Positions 1 through 8,900 are shown, numbered from the stretch's first letter. The stretch: 45,072 bases of DNA from Acidiferrimicrobium sp. IK (GCF_025499425.1 NZ_JAIMCB010000024.1:1-45072), one strand, 5' to 3'. Numbers and translations are program-made. The notes: a model not told the origin generated them from the sequence alone.

Positions 1-515
1 TGCCCGTCTCGACCGATGTCGGAGTGGACGATGTGCAGCCGGGCGCCGGTGTCGAGCTGGGCGTCTTGGAGCCCTTCGGCCGGGTCCAACTTGCGGTGGC
101 TTCGGCTGGCGTCGTCGAGGATCTTGGTCAGCACCCGCTGGAGGTGCTCGTCGTCGTGAAAGCTCTCGTCGTGATAGCCGGAGCGCCCCGTGTGCCTTTT
201 GCAGAAAATGACATCAGGGGCATTTATCATGATTTCCCAGACGTCGGGGTCGTCGAGGAGCGGCTGGAGCGGCCCGTAGCCGGTTAGGTTGCGCAGCGCC
301 CGCTCGGCGGCTCGCTCCGGCTCGGCGACGTCCATATCCCGGCGTCCCCGCTGGAACTCCAGGTGCCACTGCTCCAACTCGTCGTCGACCAGGTCCCGCA
401 ACGCGTTGGTGCCGGCGGGGCCGCTCATGTCGAGCGCCATCCGTTTGGCGCGCTCTTGCACCGCTTGCTCGATCTGTCGCAGCGGCGACACCGCTTGCGC
501 CGACACCACACTCAT
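1..515 (-). CDS. CpaF/TadA-type secretion ATPase, N-terminal part (cut by window edge)
   Basis: This reads as the N-terminal 171 residues of a CpaF/TadA family ATPase, the cytoplasmic motor of Flp/Tad pilus or type II/IV secretion machines. The diagnostic stretch is GYGPLQPLLDDPDVWEIMI, the usual N-terminal element of this family (positions about 78-96). It is followed by RKLDPAEGLQDAQLDTGARL, the segment preceding the nucleotide-binding fold. The Walker motifs lie beyond the left edge, so ATPase activity cannot be judged. The ATG start is supported by a GGAGG sequence 8 nt upstream. No partner Tad genes are visible to its right, so the rest of any cluster must lie to the left. Family assignment is firm, exact role less so. 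Confidence 0.85.
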   Translation of the reverse strand, partial: MSVVSAQAVSPLRQIEQAVQERAKRMALDMSGPAGTNALRDLVDDELEQWHLEFQRGRRDMDVAEPERAAERALRNLTGYGPLQPLLDDPDVWEIMINAPDVIFCKRHTGRSGYHDESFHDDEHLQRVLTKILDDASRSHRKLDPAEGLQDAQLDTGARLHIVHSDIGRDG

Positions 516-523
516 CTCGCCCG

Positions 524-528
524 CCTCC
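524..528 (-). promoter_or_regulatory. Shine-Dalgarno site of the CpaF-like gene
   Basis: A perfect GGAGG on the minus strand lies 8 nt before the ATG of the CpaF-like gene. It decides the start in a frame that has other possible starts. Confidence 0.6.
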
Positions 529-730
529 GAACCACGTCCGACGGCTCCCGACATGAAAGGTATCCAGAGGCCACGGCATCAGGCAAGGGCAAATTGGTCA
601 AATTTCCGTTATCACAACCCTGCCATCCGCTCGCCTTCCGGCCTTGCGCTCCGATAGAGGGGCCACCCCGGCGACCGACCGGCGATCGCCGCAACCCCCC
701 GGCCACACGCCCGTGGCAGCGGGTCTGGTC

Positions 731-1243
731 TCAACGGTGCAGCCGAGTGCCTTTGATCACCTTGTCCACCGCGTTCTTCGGGCCGTGCAAACCGATCCCG
801 ACCAGGTCGAGTTCGCCTCCCGGGACGGCACGAACCACAGCGCGATTGTCGGCGTCGTGGCCAGTGGCGAACATGTCCTTCGTGTAGACGGCCACCGGCA
901 GCTCCCGTTGCACGGCACGGGAGCGGGCGGCGGCCAGCGTCTCGCCGGTGCCCTCGAAGACCAGAACCGGAACGCCGAGCATCCGCAGATACCGCTGCCC
1001 GTCGGCGTCCTCGTAGTCCGCGCCTACCAGCTCCGGGTGCGCGGCGCTGACCGCGCTGATCAGGAAAGCGGTCACGTTTAGGCGCTGCCAACTCTCTAGG
1101 TCGTCACGAATGACGACCGCGATCTTGCTCGCAAACGGGGGCACCAGCGGGTCTGAATTCACCAGAGCAGCCCACCACACGCCGTTGCTGTGGGTCTTGT
1201 ACATACTTGATCCGGTCGGCCTCACCACCTTGGCCTCACCCAC
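731..1243 (-). CDS. DUF2000 family protein
   Basis: A 170-residue protein of the DUF2000 family. The recognisable core begins with SKIAVVIRDDLESWQRLNVT (residues about 39-58) and continues through DADGQRYLRMLGVPVLVFEG. The family has no established biochemical role. Its members often sit beside AraC-type regulators, as here: the upstream AraC gene overlaps this start by 8 nt, which suggests one transcript and translational coupling. The GTG start gives about 38 residues before the conserved core, longer than I expect for the family, so a start further inside is possible. Confidence 0.8.
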   Translation of the reverse strand: MGEAKVVRPTGSSMYKTHSNGVWWAALVNSDPLVPPFASKIAVVIRDDLESWQRLNVTAFLISAVSAAHPELVGADYEDADGQRYLRMLGVPVLVFEGTGETLAAARSRAVQRELPVAVYTKDMFATGHDADNRAVVRAVPGGELDLVGIGLHGPKNAVDKVIKGTRLHR

Positions 1244-2054
1244 CGTGGCTCGAGGTCACCCCACGTTGGTAGCGGCCCGGCGTAATCGCGAGCAGCCTTT
1301 TGAAGTGGCGTGTCAGGTGCGACTGATCGTGAAAGCCCGTGGCTAGCGCCACATCGACGGGCGCCTCCCCGGCGAGCAGCCGACGCCGAGCGACATCCAG
1401 ACGCCGCCCCAGCACGTACTGGTGCGGCGGGATACCGTAGCTACGAGTGAACGATCGCACGAGATGAGCGGTGCTCACCCCAACGGTCTGCGCCACTGCG
1501 GCAATGCTGCTGAGCGACCCTGAATCGTCGTCCAGGACCTCGCGAGCACGACGGGCGACCGCCATCTGCGCGCGGTCCTGCGCCACGGTCGCATCGGGGC
1601 GGCCGGTCAGGTGCCAGGCCAGCCGCTCGACGACCAGCGCCAGGCGGCTCTCGGCCTCGAGGTCCTCCCCGAGCACCAAGGCTTGGTCCAGCAGCGACGA
1701 CTCGACCCGCAAACGGTCGTCTGAGATCATCGGCCCGTCGGCCGCCGAGCCGATCAAGGTTTCGGCAAACACGTCCCCGTCGAGATACACCACCCGCTTG
1801 CGGAACCCTCGAGATGTCGCCGGTCTTCCGTCGTGCACCACGTGGGGCGGCAGCAGCGTGACCCCGGCGCGAGGGACGGCGGCGTGGGCGCGCCGATCGA
1901 GGTTGTAGCCGATCAACCCGTCATCGACGAGCAGCAGCGTCCACGTGTCGTGGGTGTGGCCGGGATAGGCATGATCACGCCACTCGGCGTGGAGCACCTC
2001 GGCGACCCCGGCGACCCGCGGCCGCCACGCCCGCACCCGGTCCCGCCCGTCCAC
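1236..2054 (-). CDS. AraC family transcriptional regulator
   Basis: A 272-residue AraC-type regulator. The N-terminal half has the cupin-like sensor pattern (HAYPGHTHDTWTLLLVDDG near residues 28-46, then a proline-rich turn around LLPPHVVHDG). The C-terminal hundred residues carry the double helix-turn-helix: the first around SLSSIAAVAQTVGVSTAHLV and the second around PVDVALATGFHDQSHLTRHF, ending in the typical PGRYQRG tail. The start is GTG. It is transcribed away from the RNA methyltransferase gene and overlaps the downstream DUF2000 gene, which it probably controls together with itself. The ligand is unknown. Confidence 0.88.
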   Translation of the reverse strand: MDGRDRVRAWRPRVAGVAEVLHAEWRDHAYPGHTHDTWTLLLVDDGLIGYNLDRRAHAAVPRAGVTLLPPHVVHDGRPATSRGFRKRVVYLDGDVFAETLIGSAADGPMISDDRLRVESSLLDQALVLGEDLEAESRLALVVERLAWHLTGRPDATVAQDRAQMAVARRAREVLDDDSGSLSSIAAVAQTVGVSTAHLVRSFTRSYGIPPHQYVLGRRLDVARRRLLAGEAPVDVALATGFHDQSHLTRHFKRLLAITPGRYQRGVTSSHGG

Positions 2055-2214
2055 CCGAACAGTCTTCCAAACCGACAGCTATTAGGCCCGCCGGTCGGCT
2101 CTGCGACCCGCCGGGCCCTCCTGGGGTTCGGCGCACGGCCGCATGCCGGCAGTCGATTAGATCATGAAGTGCGATGAGATACCGTTCCGGTAAGCCGGCG
2201 GCTAGCGTCGCCGC

Positions 2215-3483
2215 ATGCCACCCATCGTCGGCCTGGCAGCCAGGACCGTCCGGGGCCTGGAGTGGGTCGCCGCCGAGGAGATCGAGACCGCGCTCCCCGG
2301 CGCCCGCCGCTTGGAGCTCGCCGTCCGCCAGGTCAACTTCACCATGCCCGGCGAGGAGGCGGCCGCCGCCGCCACCCTGCGCACCGTCGACGACGTGTTC
2401 CTCCGGGCCGGGGCGGTGCGGGGCGTGGGAACCGACCGGAAAGCGCCGGCCCAGTTGGCCCGGGCCGTCACCCGGCTCGACCTGGCCGGTGCCTTGGACG
2501 CGCTGCGGCGCGCCCGCCGTTCCGCCGGCACCGAGCCGCTGCTCGATGTCGTGGTGAGTCTGGGCGGGAGCCGCCGCTACAACCGCTACGACGTGGAGGA
2601 CGCGGTCGGCGCCGAGGTCGGGCGGATCCTTTCCGCCGCCTACGTCTCGAGGCGGGACGGTCCCCCCCCGGCGACCGGGTTCAGCCTGCGGGTGGCCGTC
2701 ACCGGCGACCGGGCCGAGGTGCTGTTCAGGCTGGGATCCCAGCCCCTGCACCGGCGGCCTTGGAAGGTGGCGACGGGACCTGGGACGCTCCATCCGCCGG
2801 TCGCCGCCGCGCTGGTCCGCCTGGCCGGCTCGCCGCCGCTGGTCATCGACCCGTGCTGCGGGGACGGCACCATCCTCATCGAAGCCGCGACATCCGGCGC
2901 GGTTGCGATCGGCGCCGATCTCGACCCGCGCCGTGTCCGCAACTCCGGTGTCAACGCCGCCCGAGCCCGTTGCGCGTCGGCGGTCGGGCTGGTGCGGGCC
3001 GACGCCGCCGCCCTACCCCTGCGAGACGCCGTCGCCCTACCCATGCGAGACGCCGCCGCCCTACCCATGCGAGACGCCGCTCTACCCGTGCGAGACGGCG
3101 CCGGCCTCTTCTCCCCACAAGCCGGCGGGGCAGCCGTGAGCGCCGCGATCGTGACCAACCCGCCGTGGAACCGGGCGGTCGGCGCTGGAGGAGGCCTGGC
3201 CGAGTCGCTCGGTTCGCTCTGGAACGAGGCCGGCCGGGTGCTCGACGGCTCGGGCGTGGTTGCGCTGGTCGAAGACGCGGGCGGCGACGCCACCACCCCC
3301 GAGAGCAGCAGCCCAGAGTCGTGGGGGTGGCGCCTGGCCCTCCGCCAGCAGGCCCGCCTGGCGGGACGGGTCGTCGTGGTGAGCGTGGCCAGCGCGCAAG
3401 ACCAAGCCGTTCTCCCGGAGGGGTTGGACCGCTGGCGGCGGCGCTCGATTGACGCCGGCGTCACTACCGCTACCGGCTTTTGA
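2215..3483 (+). CDS. THUMP-domain RNA N2-guanine methyltransferase
   Basis: A 422-residue S-adenosylmethionine-dependent RNA methyltransferase of the RlmL/Trm14 type. The N-terminal 170 residues fit a THUMP RNA-binding domain (opening GLAARTVRGLEWVAAEEIE). The Rossmann part shows motif I as DPCCGDGTILIEAA starting at D212 and the catalytic NPPW at N315, which marks exocyclic-amine methylation of guanine. Whether the target is tRNA or rRNA cannot be told from sequence. Residues 263-293, between the acidic SAM-binding motif and NPPW, are four tandem units (DAAALPLR, DAVALPMR, DAAALPMR, DAALPVR). This expands a loop that is normally one unit long. It is divergent from the AraC gene. Confidence 0.82.
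   Translation: MPPIVGLAARTVRGLEWVAAEEIETALPGARRLELAVRQVNFTMPGEEAAAAATLRTVDDVFLRAGAVRGVGTDRKAPAQLARAVTRLDLAGALDALRRARRSAGTEPLLDVVVSLGGSRRYNRYDVEDAVGAEVGRILSAAYVSRRDGPPPATGFSLRVAVTGDRAEVLFRLGSQPLHRRPWKVATGPGTLHPPVAAALVRLAGSPPLVIDPCCGDGTILIEAATSGAVAIGADLDPRRVRNSGVNAARARCASAVGLVRADAAALPLRDAVALPMRDAAALPMRDAALPVRDGAGLFSPQAGGAAVSAAIVTNPPWNRAVGAGGGLAESLGSLWNEAGRVLDGSGVVALVEDAGGDATTPESSSPESWGWRLALRQQARLAGRVVVVSVASAQDQAVLPEGLDRWRRRSIDAGVTTATGF
3001..3093 (+). repeat. In-frame 24-bp tandem repeat (four units)
   Basis: Three 24-bp units and one 21-bp unit lie head to tail inside the methyltransferase gene. Each begins gacgcc and ends in a variant of ctacccMtgcga. All lengths are multiples of three, so the reading frame survives. 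Confidence 0.85.
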
Positions 3484-3628
3484 GGCCGCAGCGCGCCGCG
3501 ACGATCTCGAATCGCGACGAGACCGCCCAGCCAGGATGTGACGGGGGTCTCGGTTCTCACCGACTGTTCGCCCCCAGTTCACTCCGGCGTGGCAGGAGGG
3601 CGGACGGGAGGAGCGGAACAGTCCCGGC

Positions 3629-5026
3629 GTGGCCTACTCACGACGCGAATTCCTCCGCTTGGGCGGCGCCGCTGCCGTCGCCGCCGCTGGCGGCCTGGCG
3701 CTCGGCCCGCTGGCCGGGCCGGCCGGCGCCGCCCCCCTCCGACAACCCGACAGCTTGTGGGATCCGCGCCGGCCGGCCGGCACGCTCGACCCCACCATGC
3801 CCTTCGATCACATCGTCGTGGTGATGATGGAGAACCACTCCTTCGACAATTACCTCGGCATGCTGCCCGCGGTGGGACGACCCCGCGCCGACGGATTCAC
3901 GCTGCGCGCCGGGCGCCCGGTCAACTCGAACCCGTCGCCGACGGGCCCGGTCACCGTGTACCCGTTCCCGAGCACCGCGCAGGGACCCGACGTGTCCCAG
4001 GATTGGAACAGCACCCACGCCCAGATCGACCACGGGCGCATGGACGGGTTCATCACCGGCAATCGCGGCTCGACGCAGGCCATGGGCTACTACGGTCCCG
4101 AGGTGCTGCCTTTCGCCTACTCCTTCGCCAAGGAGTTCACGGTGGGCAACCGCTGGTTCTGCTCCGCGCCGTGCCAGACCTACCCCAACCGCCGGTTCCT
4201 GATGGCCGGCACGGCGTACGGGAACATCTCGACCGACCTGGCGTCGATCAACTTCACCCCGCCCCCGAACGGGACGATCTTCGACCGGCTGCACGCCTAC
4301 GGCGTCAGCTGGCGCAACTACTACACCGATCTGCCGCAGACCGCGATCATCCCGTCGATCATCACCAAGTACCCGGGCAACCTGTCGCCGGTTGCGCAGT
4401 TCTTCCTCGACTGCGCGCTCGGCACGCTGCCGGCGGTGAGCTTCGTCGACCCCGAGTTCGGGGTGCTCGGCGAGGTCGGCGGCCCGCTGTCGCAGGTCCC
4501 CGGGGTCACCCGACTGGGCGACTACATCTCGACCCTCGGGGGCGACGAGGAGAACCCCCAGGACATGAGCTACGGGGAGAACTGGGCGTACCAGGTCGTC
4601 AACGCCGTCCTGCACTCGCCGGCGTGGCCCCGGACGCTGCTCGTCTACACCTTCGACGAGCACGGCGGCTACTACGACCACGTGCCGCCGCCGGCCGCGG
4701 TGGCCCCTGATGCCATCGCGCCCAGCCTGGCCCCGACCGACGTGCCCGGCGGCTACAACATCTACGGACCCCGGGTGCCGGCGATCGTCGCCTCCCCGTA
4801 CTCGAAGCCGGGCGGCACGACCAACGTCGTCCACGACCACACCTCGGTCCTGGCGACCATCGAGGCCAAGTGGAACCTGCCGGCTCTCACTTACCGGGAT
4901 GCCAACGCCCGGACAGTGATGGATTTCCTCGACCCGAAGGTGCCGGCGCTGGCCTCGCCGCCGCAGCTGGCCCGACCGTTGGACTACCTGCCCGAGATGC
5001 TGAGCACCCTGGAGGGAGCACTGTGA
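3629..5026 (+). CDS. Tat-exported phospholipase C-like phosphoesterase
   Basis: A 465-residue member of the phosphoesterase family that includes bacterial non-haemolytic phospholipase C and acid phosphatases. The N-terminus has a twin-arginine signal (SRREFLRLGG, R5-R6, then an alanine/glycine-rich hydrophobic run ending GAAP), so it should be exported folded. The family signature MMENHSFDNYLG lies at residues 66-77 and the second metal-site motif FDEHGGYYDHVPPP begins at residue 342. The start is GTG, placed directly before the twin-arginine motif. It overlaps the next gene by 4 nt (GTGA). The substrate, phospholipid or another phosphate ester, is not decided by sequence. Confidence 0.85.
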   Translation: MAYSRREFLRLGGAAAVAAAGGLALGPLAGPAGAAPLRQPDSLWDPRRPAGTLDPTMPFDHIVVVMMENHSFDNYLGMLPAVGRPRADGFTLRAGRPVNSNPSPTGPVTVYPFPSTAQGPDVSQDWNSTHAQIDHGRMDGFITGNRGSTQAMGYYGPEVLPFAYSFAKEFTVGNRWFCSAPCQTYPNRRFLMAGTAYGNISTDLASINFTPPPNGTIFDRLHAYGVSWRNYYTDLPQTAIIPSIITKYPGNLSPVAQFFLDCALGTLPAVSFVDPEFGVLGEVGGPLSQVPGVTRLGDYISTLGGDEENPQDMSYGENWAYQVVNAVLHSPAWPRTLLVYTFDEHGGYYDHVPPPAAVAPDAIAPSLAPTDVPGGYNIYGPRVPAIVASPYSKPGGTTNVVHDHTSVLATIEAKWNLPALTYRDANARTVMDFLDPKVPALASPPQLARPLDYLPEMLSTLEGAL

Positions 5027-6234
5027 CCCGTACCTCTCGCCGATCCCGACGCGCCGCCGCGCTGGCCAGCGCCGCGACCGCACTGGTCGCCGCCACCGCC
5101 GGGCCCGCGGCGGCCGCGCCCGCTACCCGCGCCGTCGCCGCCCCGGCCGCGACCGCTTCGGGGCTGCCGCCGATCACCCACGTGTGGAACATCGTCCTGG
5201 AAAACCAGGACTACGCCTCGACGTTCGGCAACCCGTCCGCCGACCCGTACCTGGCCCAGACCCTTCCCGCCATGGGAGCGCTGGTCCCCAACTATTACGG
5301 GGTCGGCCACGAGAGCAACGACAACTACCTGGCGATGGTGTCGGGGCAACCCCCCAACCCCGAAACCCAGCTCGACTGTCAGGTGTACAGCGACTTCTTG
5401 ACTTTGGGGGCCCTCAACGGCATTCAGACCGGAGCCGGCTGCGTCTACCCCGACACCATCGCCAACATCGGCAACCAGCTCACCCGCAAGGGCCTGACCT
5501 GGAAGGCCTACGAGCAGGACATGGGCAACGACCCCAACCGGGAGACCGCCGCGTGCGGGCACCCGTCGATCAACTCGATCGACGGAACCCAGAAGGCGGT
5601 AGCCGGTGACGGGTACGCGGCCCGACACGACCCCTTCGTCTACTTCCATTCCGTCATCGACTATCCGACCTACTGCGACGCCCACGTGGTGGCGATGGGC
5701 GCGCCGGACGGCACCATGCCGGCCGCGGCCCTGGCCGGCGAGACCGGGCTGGCCACCGACTTGCAGCGAGCGTCGACGACACCGGCGTACTCGTTCATCA
5801 CCCCCAACCTGTGCGCAGACGGTCACGACTACCCGTGCGTCAACACCACCGGCGGAACATCGGCGCTCGACGACATCGACTCGTTCCTCAGCACCTGGGT
5901 GCCCAAGATCATGGCGTCGCCGGCGTACAAGCGCGGCGGGCTGATCGAGATCACCTTTGACGAGTCCGATGGTCCGCAATCCGACAGCTCCGCGTGCTGC
6001 GGGGAGGGTCCGACGGTCGCCAGCCTTCTGCCGGGCATCACCGGTCTCGGCGGCGGAAAGGTCGGAGCGGTGCTGCTGTCGCCCTACATCAAGGGCGGCA
6101 CGACGACCGCCGCCGCGTACAACCACTACTCGACGCTCGCCACCGACGAGAAGATCTTCGGCCTGCCCAGGCTCGGCGAGGCCGCGTCGGTGACCTCGAC
6201 GTTCGGGCCGGACGTCTTCACCAACGCGAGGTAG
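5023..6234 (+). CDS. Sec-exported phosphoesterase (acid phosphatase-like)
   Basis: A 403-residue secreted phosphoesterase related to but distinct from its neighbour. The GTG start overlaps the upstream stop. The first 45 residues form a Sec-type signal (RTSRRSRRAAALASAATALV, then an alanine-rich tail). The family motif appears as VLENQDYASTFG with E60 as the likely metal ligand, and a second acidic motif ITFDESDG has D313. Six or more cysteines in the mature part suggest disulfides outside the cell. Coupled translation with the Tat-exported homologue implies the two enzymes are made together, perhaps for phosphate or lipid scavenging. That role is inference. Confidence 0.8.
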   Translation: MTRTSRRSRRAAALASAATALVAATAGPAAAAPATRAVAAPAATASGLPPITHVWNIVLENQDYASTFGNPSADPYLAQTLPAMGALVPNYYGVGHESNDNYLAMVSGQPPNPETQLDCQVYSDFLTLGALNGIQTGAGCVYPDTIANIGNQLTRKGLTWKAYEQDMGNDPNRETAACGHPSINSIDGTQKAVAGDGYAARHDPFVYFHSVIDYPTYCDAHVVAMGAPDGTMPAAALAGETGLATDLQRASTTPAYSFITPNLCADGHDYPCVNTTGGTSALDDIDSFLSTWVPKIMASPAYKRGGLIEITFDESDGPQSDSSACCGEGPTVASLLPGITGLGGGKVGAVLLSPYIKGGTTTAAAYNHYSTLATDEKIFGLPRLGEAASVTSTFGPDVFTNAR

Positions 6235-6255
6235 CCGGCGCCCTCCAGCGCGTGG

Positions 6256-7464
6256 GTGAGTACCCTGCCCACCGTGGCCGAGGACCGCATATTCGCCGGC
6301 CGCCTGCTGCGCCTCGGCCTGACCGACGAGAACGGCGTCGCTCTGGGCCGGGTCGACGACATCTTGATCGCGCCGGCTTACAGCACCGCGCCTCCTCACG
6401 TCCTCGGCTTCGTCGCCGAGGTCCAGCGCCGCCGGATCTTCGTCAACACCGGGCGGATCGGCGAGGTCGACTCCCGCGGGGTGCGGCTGCGCCACGGCAC
6501 CGTCGATCTGCGCCACTTCCGGGCCCGCCCGGGTGAGCTGCTCGTCAGCAAGATCCTCGGACGGCGGGTGGGCGGCGAGACGGTGATGGACGTCGCTCTC
6601 CGTCGCTCGGACCTCGGGGAGTGGGACGTCGCCGAGGTGGCGCTCGGCGGCGGACGGGCGATCTACCGCCGGACCCGGCGGGTGGTGGACTGGCACGAAG
6701 TCCGCTCGATCTTCGAGGGGGGCGTGCTGGCCGCGCAGGTCGCGGCGCTACGCGACCTCAACCCGACCGATGTCGCCGCGGAGATCCACGCCCTGGCGCC
6801 GGACCGGCGGGCGATGCTCGCCGCCGCCATCCCCGAGGAGCAGCTGGCCGACGTCCTCGAGGAGCTCCCGGAAGAGGAACAGGTGCGGCTGCTCGAGGAC
6901 ATGGACCTGTCCCGGGTGGCGGACGTCATCGAGGAGATGGAGCCCGACGACGCCGCTGACCTGCTGGCGGCCATGCCGCCGGCGCGCCGTGCCGACCTCC
7001 TCGACGCGATCGAACCGGAGGACGCGACGTCGCTGCGGCGGCTGTTGCGCTACGACGCCTCCACCGCCGGAGGCCTCATGACCCCCGAGCCGGTGATCGT
7101 CGGCCCGGACGTGGCGGTCGCGGAAGTGCTGGCCATCATCCGCCGCCAGGAGATCCGCGCCGCGGTAGCGGCCCAGGTGTTCGTGTGCGAACCGCCTTTC
7201 GCCACCCCCACCGGGCGCTACCTGGGCGTCGTCGGCTTCCAGCGGCTGCTGCGCGAGTCGCCGTCGCAGACGGTTGGCAACTGCGTGCGCGACGCCGGCT
7301 ACGTCGAAGCCGATTTGCCGCAGCGGCAGGTCGCGGAACGCCTGGCGGCGTACAACCTGATCGGGTTGGCGGTGTGTGACAAGGCGGGGCGGCTGATCGG
7401 CGCGGTGACCGTCGATGACGTGTTGGACCAGACGCTGCCGGTCGGCTGGCGGAGGAGCCGCTGA
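6256..7464 (+). CDS. Soluble PRC-barrel / MgtE-N / CBS protein
   Basis: A 402-residue protein built from the cytoplasmic parts of an MgtE magnesium channel without the channel. Residues about 10-165 look like PRC-barrel modules (LGRVDDILIAP; DVALRRSDLGEWDV). Residues 170-275 are the MgtE N-terminal helical superfamily (repeated LEELPEEEQVRLLEDMDLSR-type helices and MEPDDAADLLAAM). Residues 275-395 form a CBS pair, with ASTAGGLMTPEP opening it. No membrane segment is present. The downstream DUF1003 membrane protein starts on the last base of this stop codon, so the two are probably one unit, perhaps a nucleotide- or Mg2+-responsive regulator of the membrane partner. The start is GTG, and its exact position is moderately sure. 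Confidence 0.82.
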   Translation: MSTLPTVAEDRIFAGRLLRLGLTDENGVALGRVDDILIAPAYSTAPPHVLGFVAEVQRRRIFVNTGRIGEVDSRGVRLRHGTVDLRHFRARPGELLVSKILGRRVGGETVMDVALRRSDLGEWDVAEVALGGGRAIYRRTRRVVDWHEVRSIFEGGVLAAQVAALRDLNPTDVAAEIHALAPDRRAMLAAAIPEEQLADVLEELPEEEQVRLLEDMDLSRVADVIEEMEPDDAADLLAAMPPARRADLLDAIEPEDATSLRRLLRYDASTAGGLMTPEPVIVGPDVAVAEVLAIIRRQEIRAAVAAQVFVCEPPFATPTGRYLGVVGFQRLLRESPSQTVGNCVRDAGYVEADLPQRQVAERLAAYNLIGLAVCDKAGRLIGAVTVDDVLDQTLPVGWRRSR

Positions 7465-8066
7465 TGGCCCGGATCGGCACCAGGCGGATCCGCCGGCACG
7501 AGGATCTCACCACGCCGAGGGGATCGTCGGTGCGGCTCGGACCGCACTACGACCCGGAGGCGTTCGGACGGTTCTCGGAGGGCATCGCCCGGCTGTTCGG
7601 CACGGCCCGGTTCCTGGCCATCCAGACGGTAATCGTGGCGTTTTGGATCGCCCTCAACAGCGTCGGGATCATCAACCACTGGGACCCGTACCCGTTCATC
7701 CTGTTGAACCTGCTGTTCTCGACCCAGGCGGCCTACGCCGCCCCGCTGATCCTGCTGGCCCAGAACCGCCAGGACGAGCGGGACCGGGAGAACATCGAGC
7801 GCGACCGCAACGTAGCCACTCGCACGCAGGCCGACACCGAGTTCCTGGCCAGGGAGCTGGCGTCGGTCCGCCTGGCCCTCGCCGGGATGGCCACCACCGA
7901 TGACCTCGACAGCTCCTTCGAGCGGCTCGAGGCCACGATGGCCCGAGTCGAGCAGCGCCTCGGCCGTCTCGACGCAAATGGCTCGGTCATCGCTGGCGGG
8001 GCTGCAGAGGACGCCGCCGAGGACGCGGCCCGCAGCCGGATCCGCTCGGAGCCGCCGGCGGGGTGA
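7464..8066 (+). CDS. DUF1003 membrane protein
   Basis: A 200-residue DUF1003 protein. Two membrane helices are visible (FLAIQTVIVAFWIALNSVG, about residues 52-70, and a second around PYPFILLNLLFSTQAAYAAP), followed by the family hallmark LILLAQNRQDERDRENIERD. The C-terminal 80 residues are charged and probably coiled coil (SSFERLEATMARVEQRLGRL). TGA of the upstream gene and ATG of this one share one base, which indicates coupling. The function of DUF1003 is not established. Partnership with the CBS protein is inferred from gene order. Confidence 0.85.
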   Translation: MARIGTRRIRRHEDLTTPRGSSVRLGPHYDPEAFGRFSEGIARLFGTARFLAIQTVIVAFWIALNSVGIINHWDPYPFILLNLLFSTQAAYAAPLILLAQNRQDERDRENIERDRNVATRTQADTEFLARELASVRLALAGMATTDDLDSSFERLEATMARVEQRLGRLDANGSVIAGGAAEDAAEDAARSRIRSEPPAG

Positions 8067-8069
8067 CGC

Positions 8070-8885
8070 TCACCCTGCGGGAGCTACCAGCCCGGCCCGC
8101 AGCCCGGCGAGCAGGGCGCCGGCGGCCAGCGCGGCGGTCTCGGCTCGCAGCACCAGCTCGCCGAGCCCGACCTTTCGGAGCCCGACCGACTCCTCCTCTG
8201 GGGTCCACCCACCCTCGGGCCCGACCAGGATCCCGACGGCCGCGCCGCAGGCGGCCGACCCCAGCGCCGGCGCCTCCCCGCCTGGTGCCGCCAGCGACCA
8301 AGCGGTGCGGTGTCCGCCGCCACCGGCCACCGCGACAGCGGCCGGCAGTACCGCAGACCCCGAACCCGCCGGCGACGACCCCGCCGGCCACGACCCCGCG
8401 GCCAGGTCAGCGAACCCGGCTACTCCCTCCACGATCGGCAGCCACACCCGCCGGCTCTGCATGGCTGCCTGTCGGGCCACCTCGCGCAGCTTCGCCAGGT
8501 GGCGGGCGGCTCGTTCGCCGTCCCAGCGCACCACGCTGCGGCCGCTCGACACGATCACGATCCGGTCGACGCCGAGCTCGGTGAGCTTCTGGACGGTCCA
8601 CTCCGGCCGGTCACCCTTGGTCGGCACGAAACCCACCGCGATGGCCGGCGCCGGCGGGTTCTCGCTCACTACCGGACCGGTCGCATCCAGCCCTCCAGGC
8701 GGCGCGTAGACGCACTGGCGCCACGATCCGCGGCCGTCGGACGCCACGACCGGCTCCCCGGACCGCAACCGCAGAACCCGCCCGAGGTGGTGCGCGTCGG
8801 CGGGTTCGAGGGCCACGTCGTCGCCCGCCAGCGCACCGGGCGCGACGACGACCATGGCGGACGCTTGTCGGCGCGACTGGTCCAC
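8070..8885 (-). CDS. rsmE: 16S rRNA m3U1498 methyltransferase RsmE
   Basis: A 271-residue SPOUT methyltransferase expected to methylate N3 of U1498 in 16S rRNA. Landmarks are the N-terminal PUA-like part ending HHLGRVLRLRSGEPV, the central VQKLTELGVDRIVIVSSGRS and RWDGERAARHLAKLREVARQ, and the knot motif ILVGPEGGWTPEEE near the C-terminus followed by LVLRAETAALAAGA. An alanine/glycine/proline-rich insert of about 40 residues precedes the knot and has no obvious counterpart in short homologues. The GTG start lies 15 nt after the dnaJ stop, in the usual actinobacterial order hrcA-dnaJ-rsmE. Confidence 0.92.
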   Translation of the reverse strand: MDQSRRQASAMVVVAPGALAGDDVALEPADAHHLGRVLRLRSGEPVVASDGRGSWRQCVYAPPGGLDATGPVVSENPPAPAIAVGFVPTKGDRPEWTVQKLTELGVDRIVIVSSGRSVVRWDGERAARHLAKLREVARQAAMQSRRVWLPIVEGVAGFADLAAGSWPAGSSPAGSGSAVLPAAVAVAGGGGHRTAWSLAAPGGEAPALGSAACGAAVGILVGPEGGWTPEEESVGLRKVGLGELVLRAETAALAAGALLAGLRAGLVAPAG

Positions 8886-8900
8886 CGGCGCCGGCGGTGG

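Noticed and set aside
590..625. AT-rich AAATT-GGTCA-AATTT element as an operator for the CpaF-like gene
   Set aside because: The inverted repeat is only 5 bp and no matching -35/-10 pair was convincing, so it is not listed as a feature.
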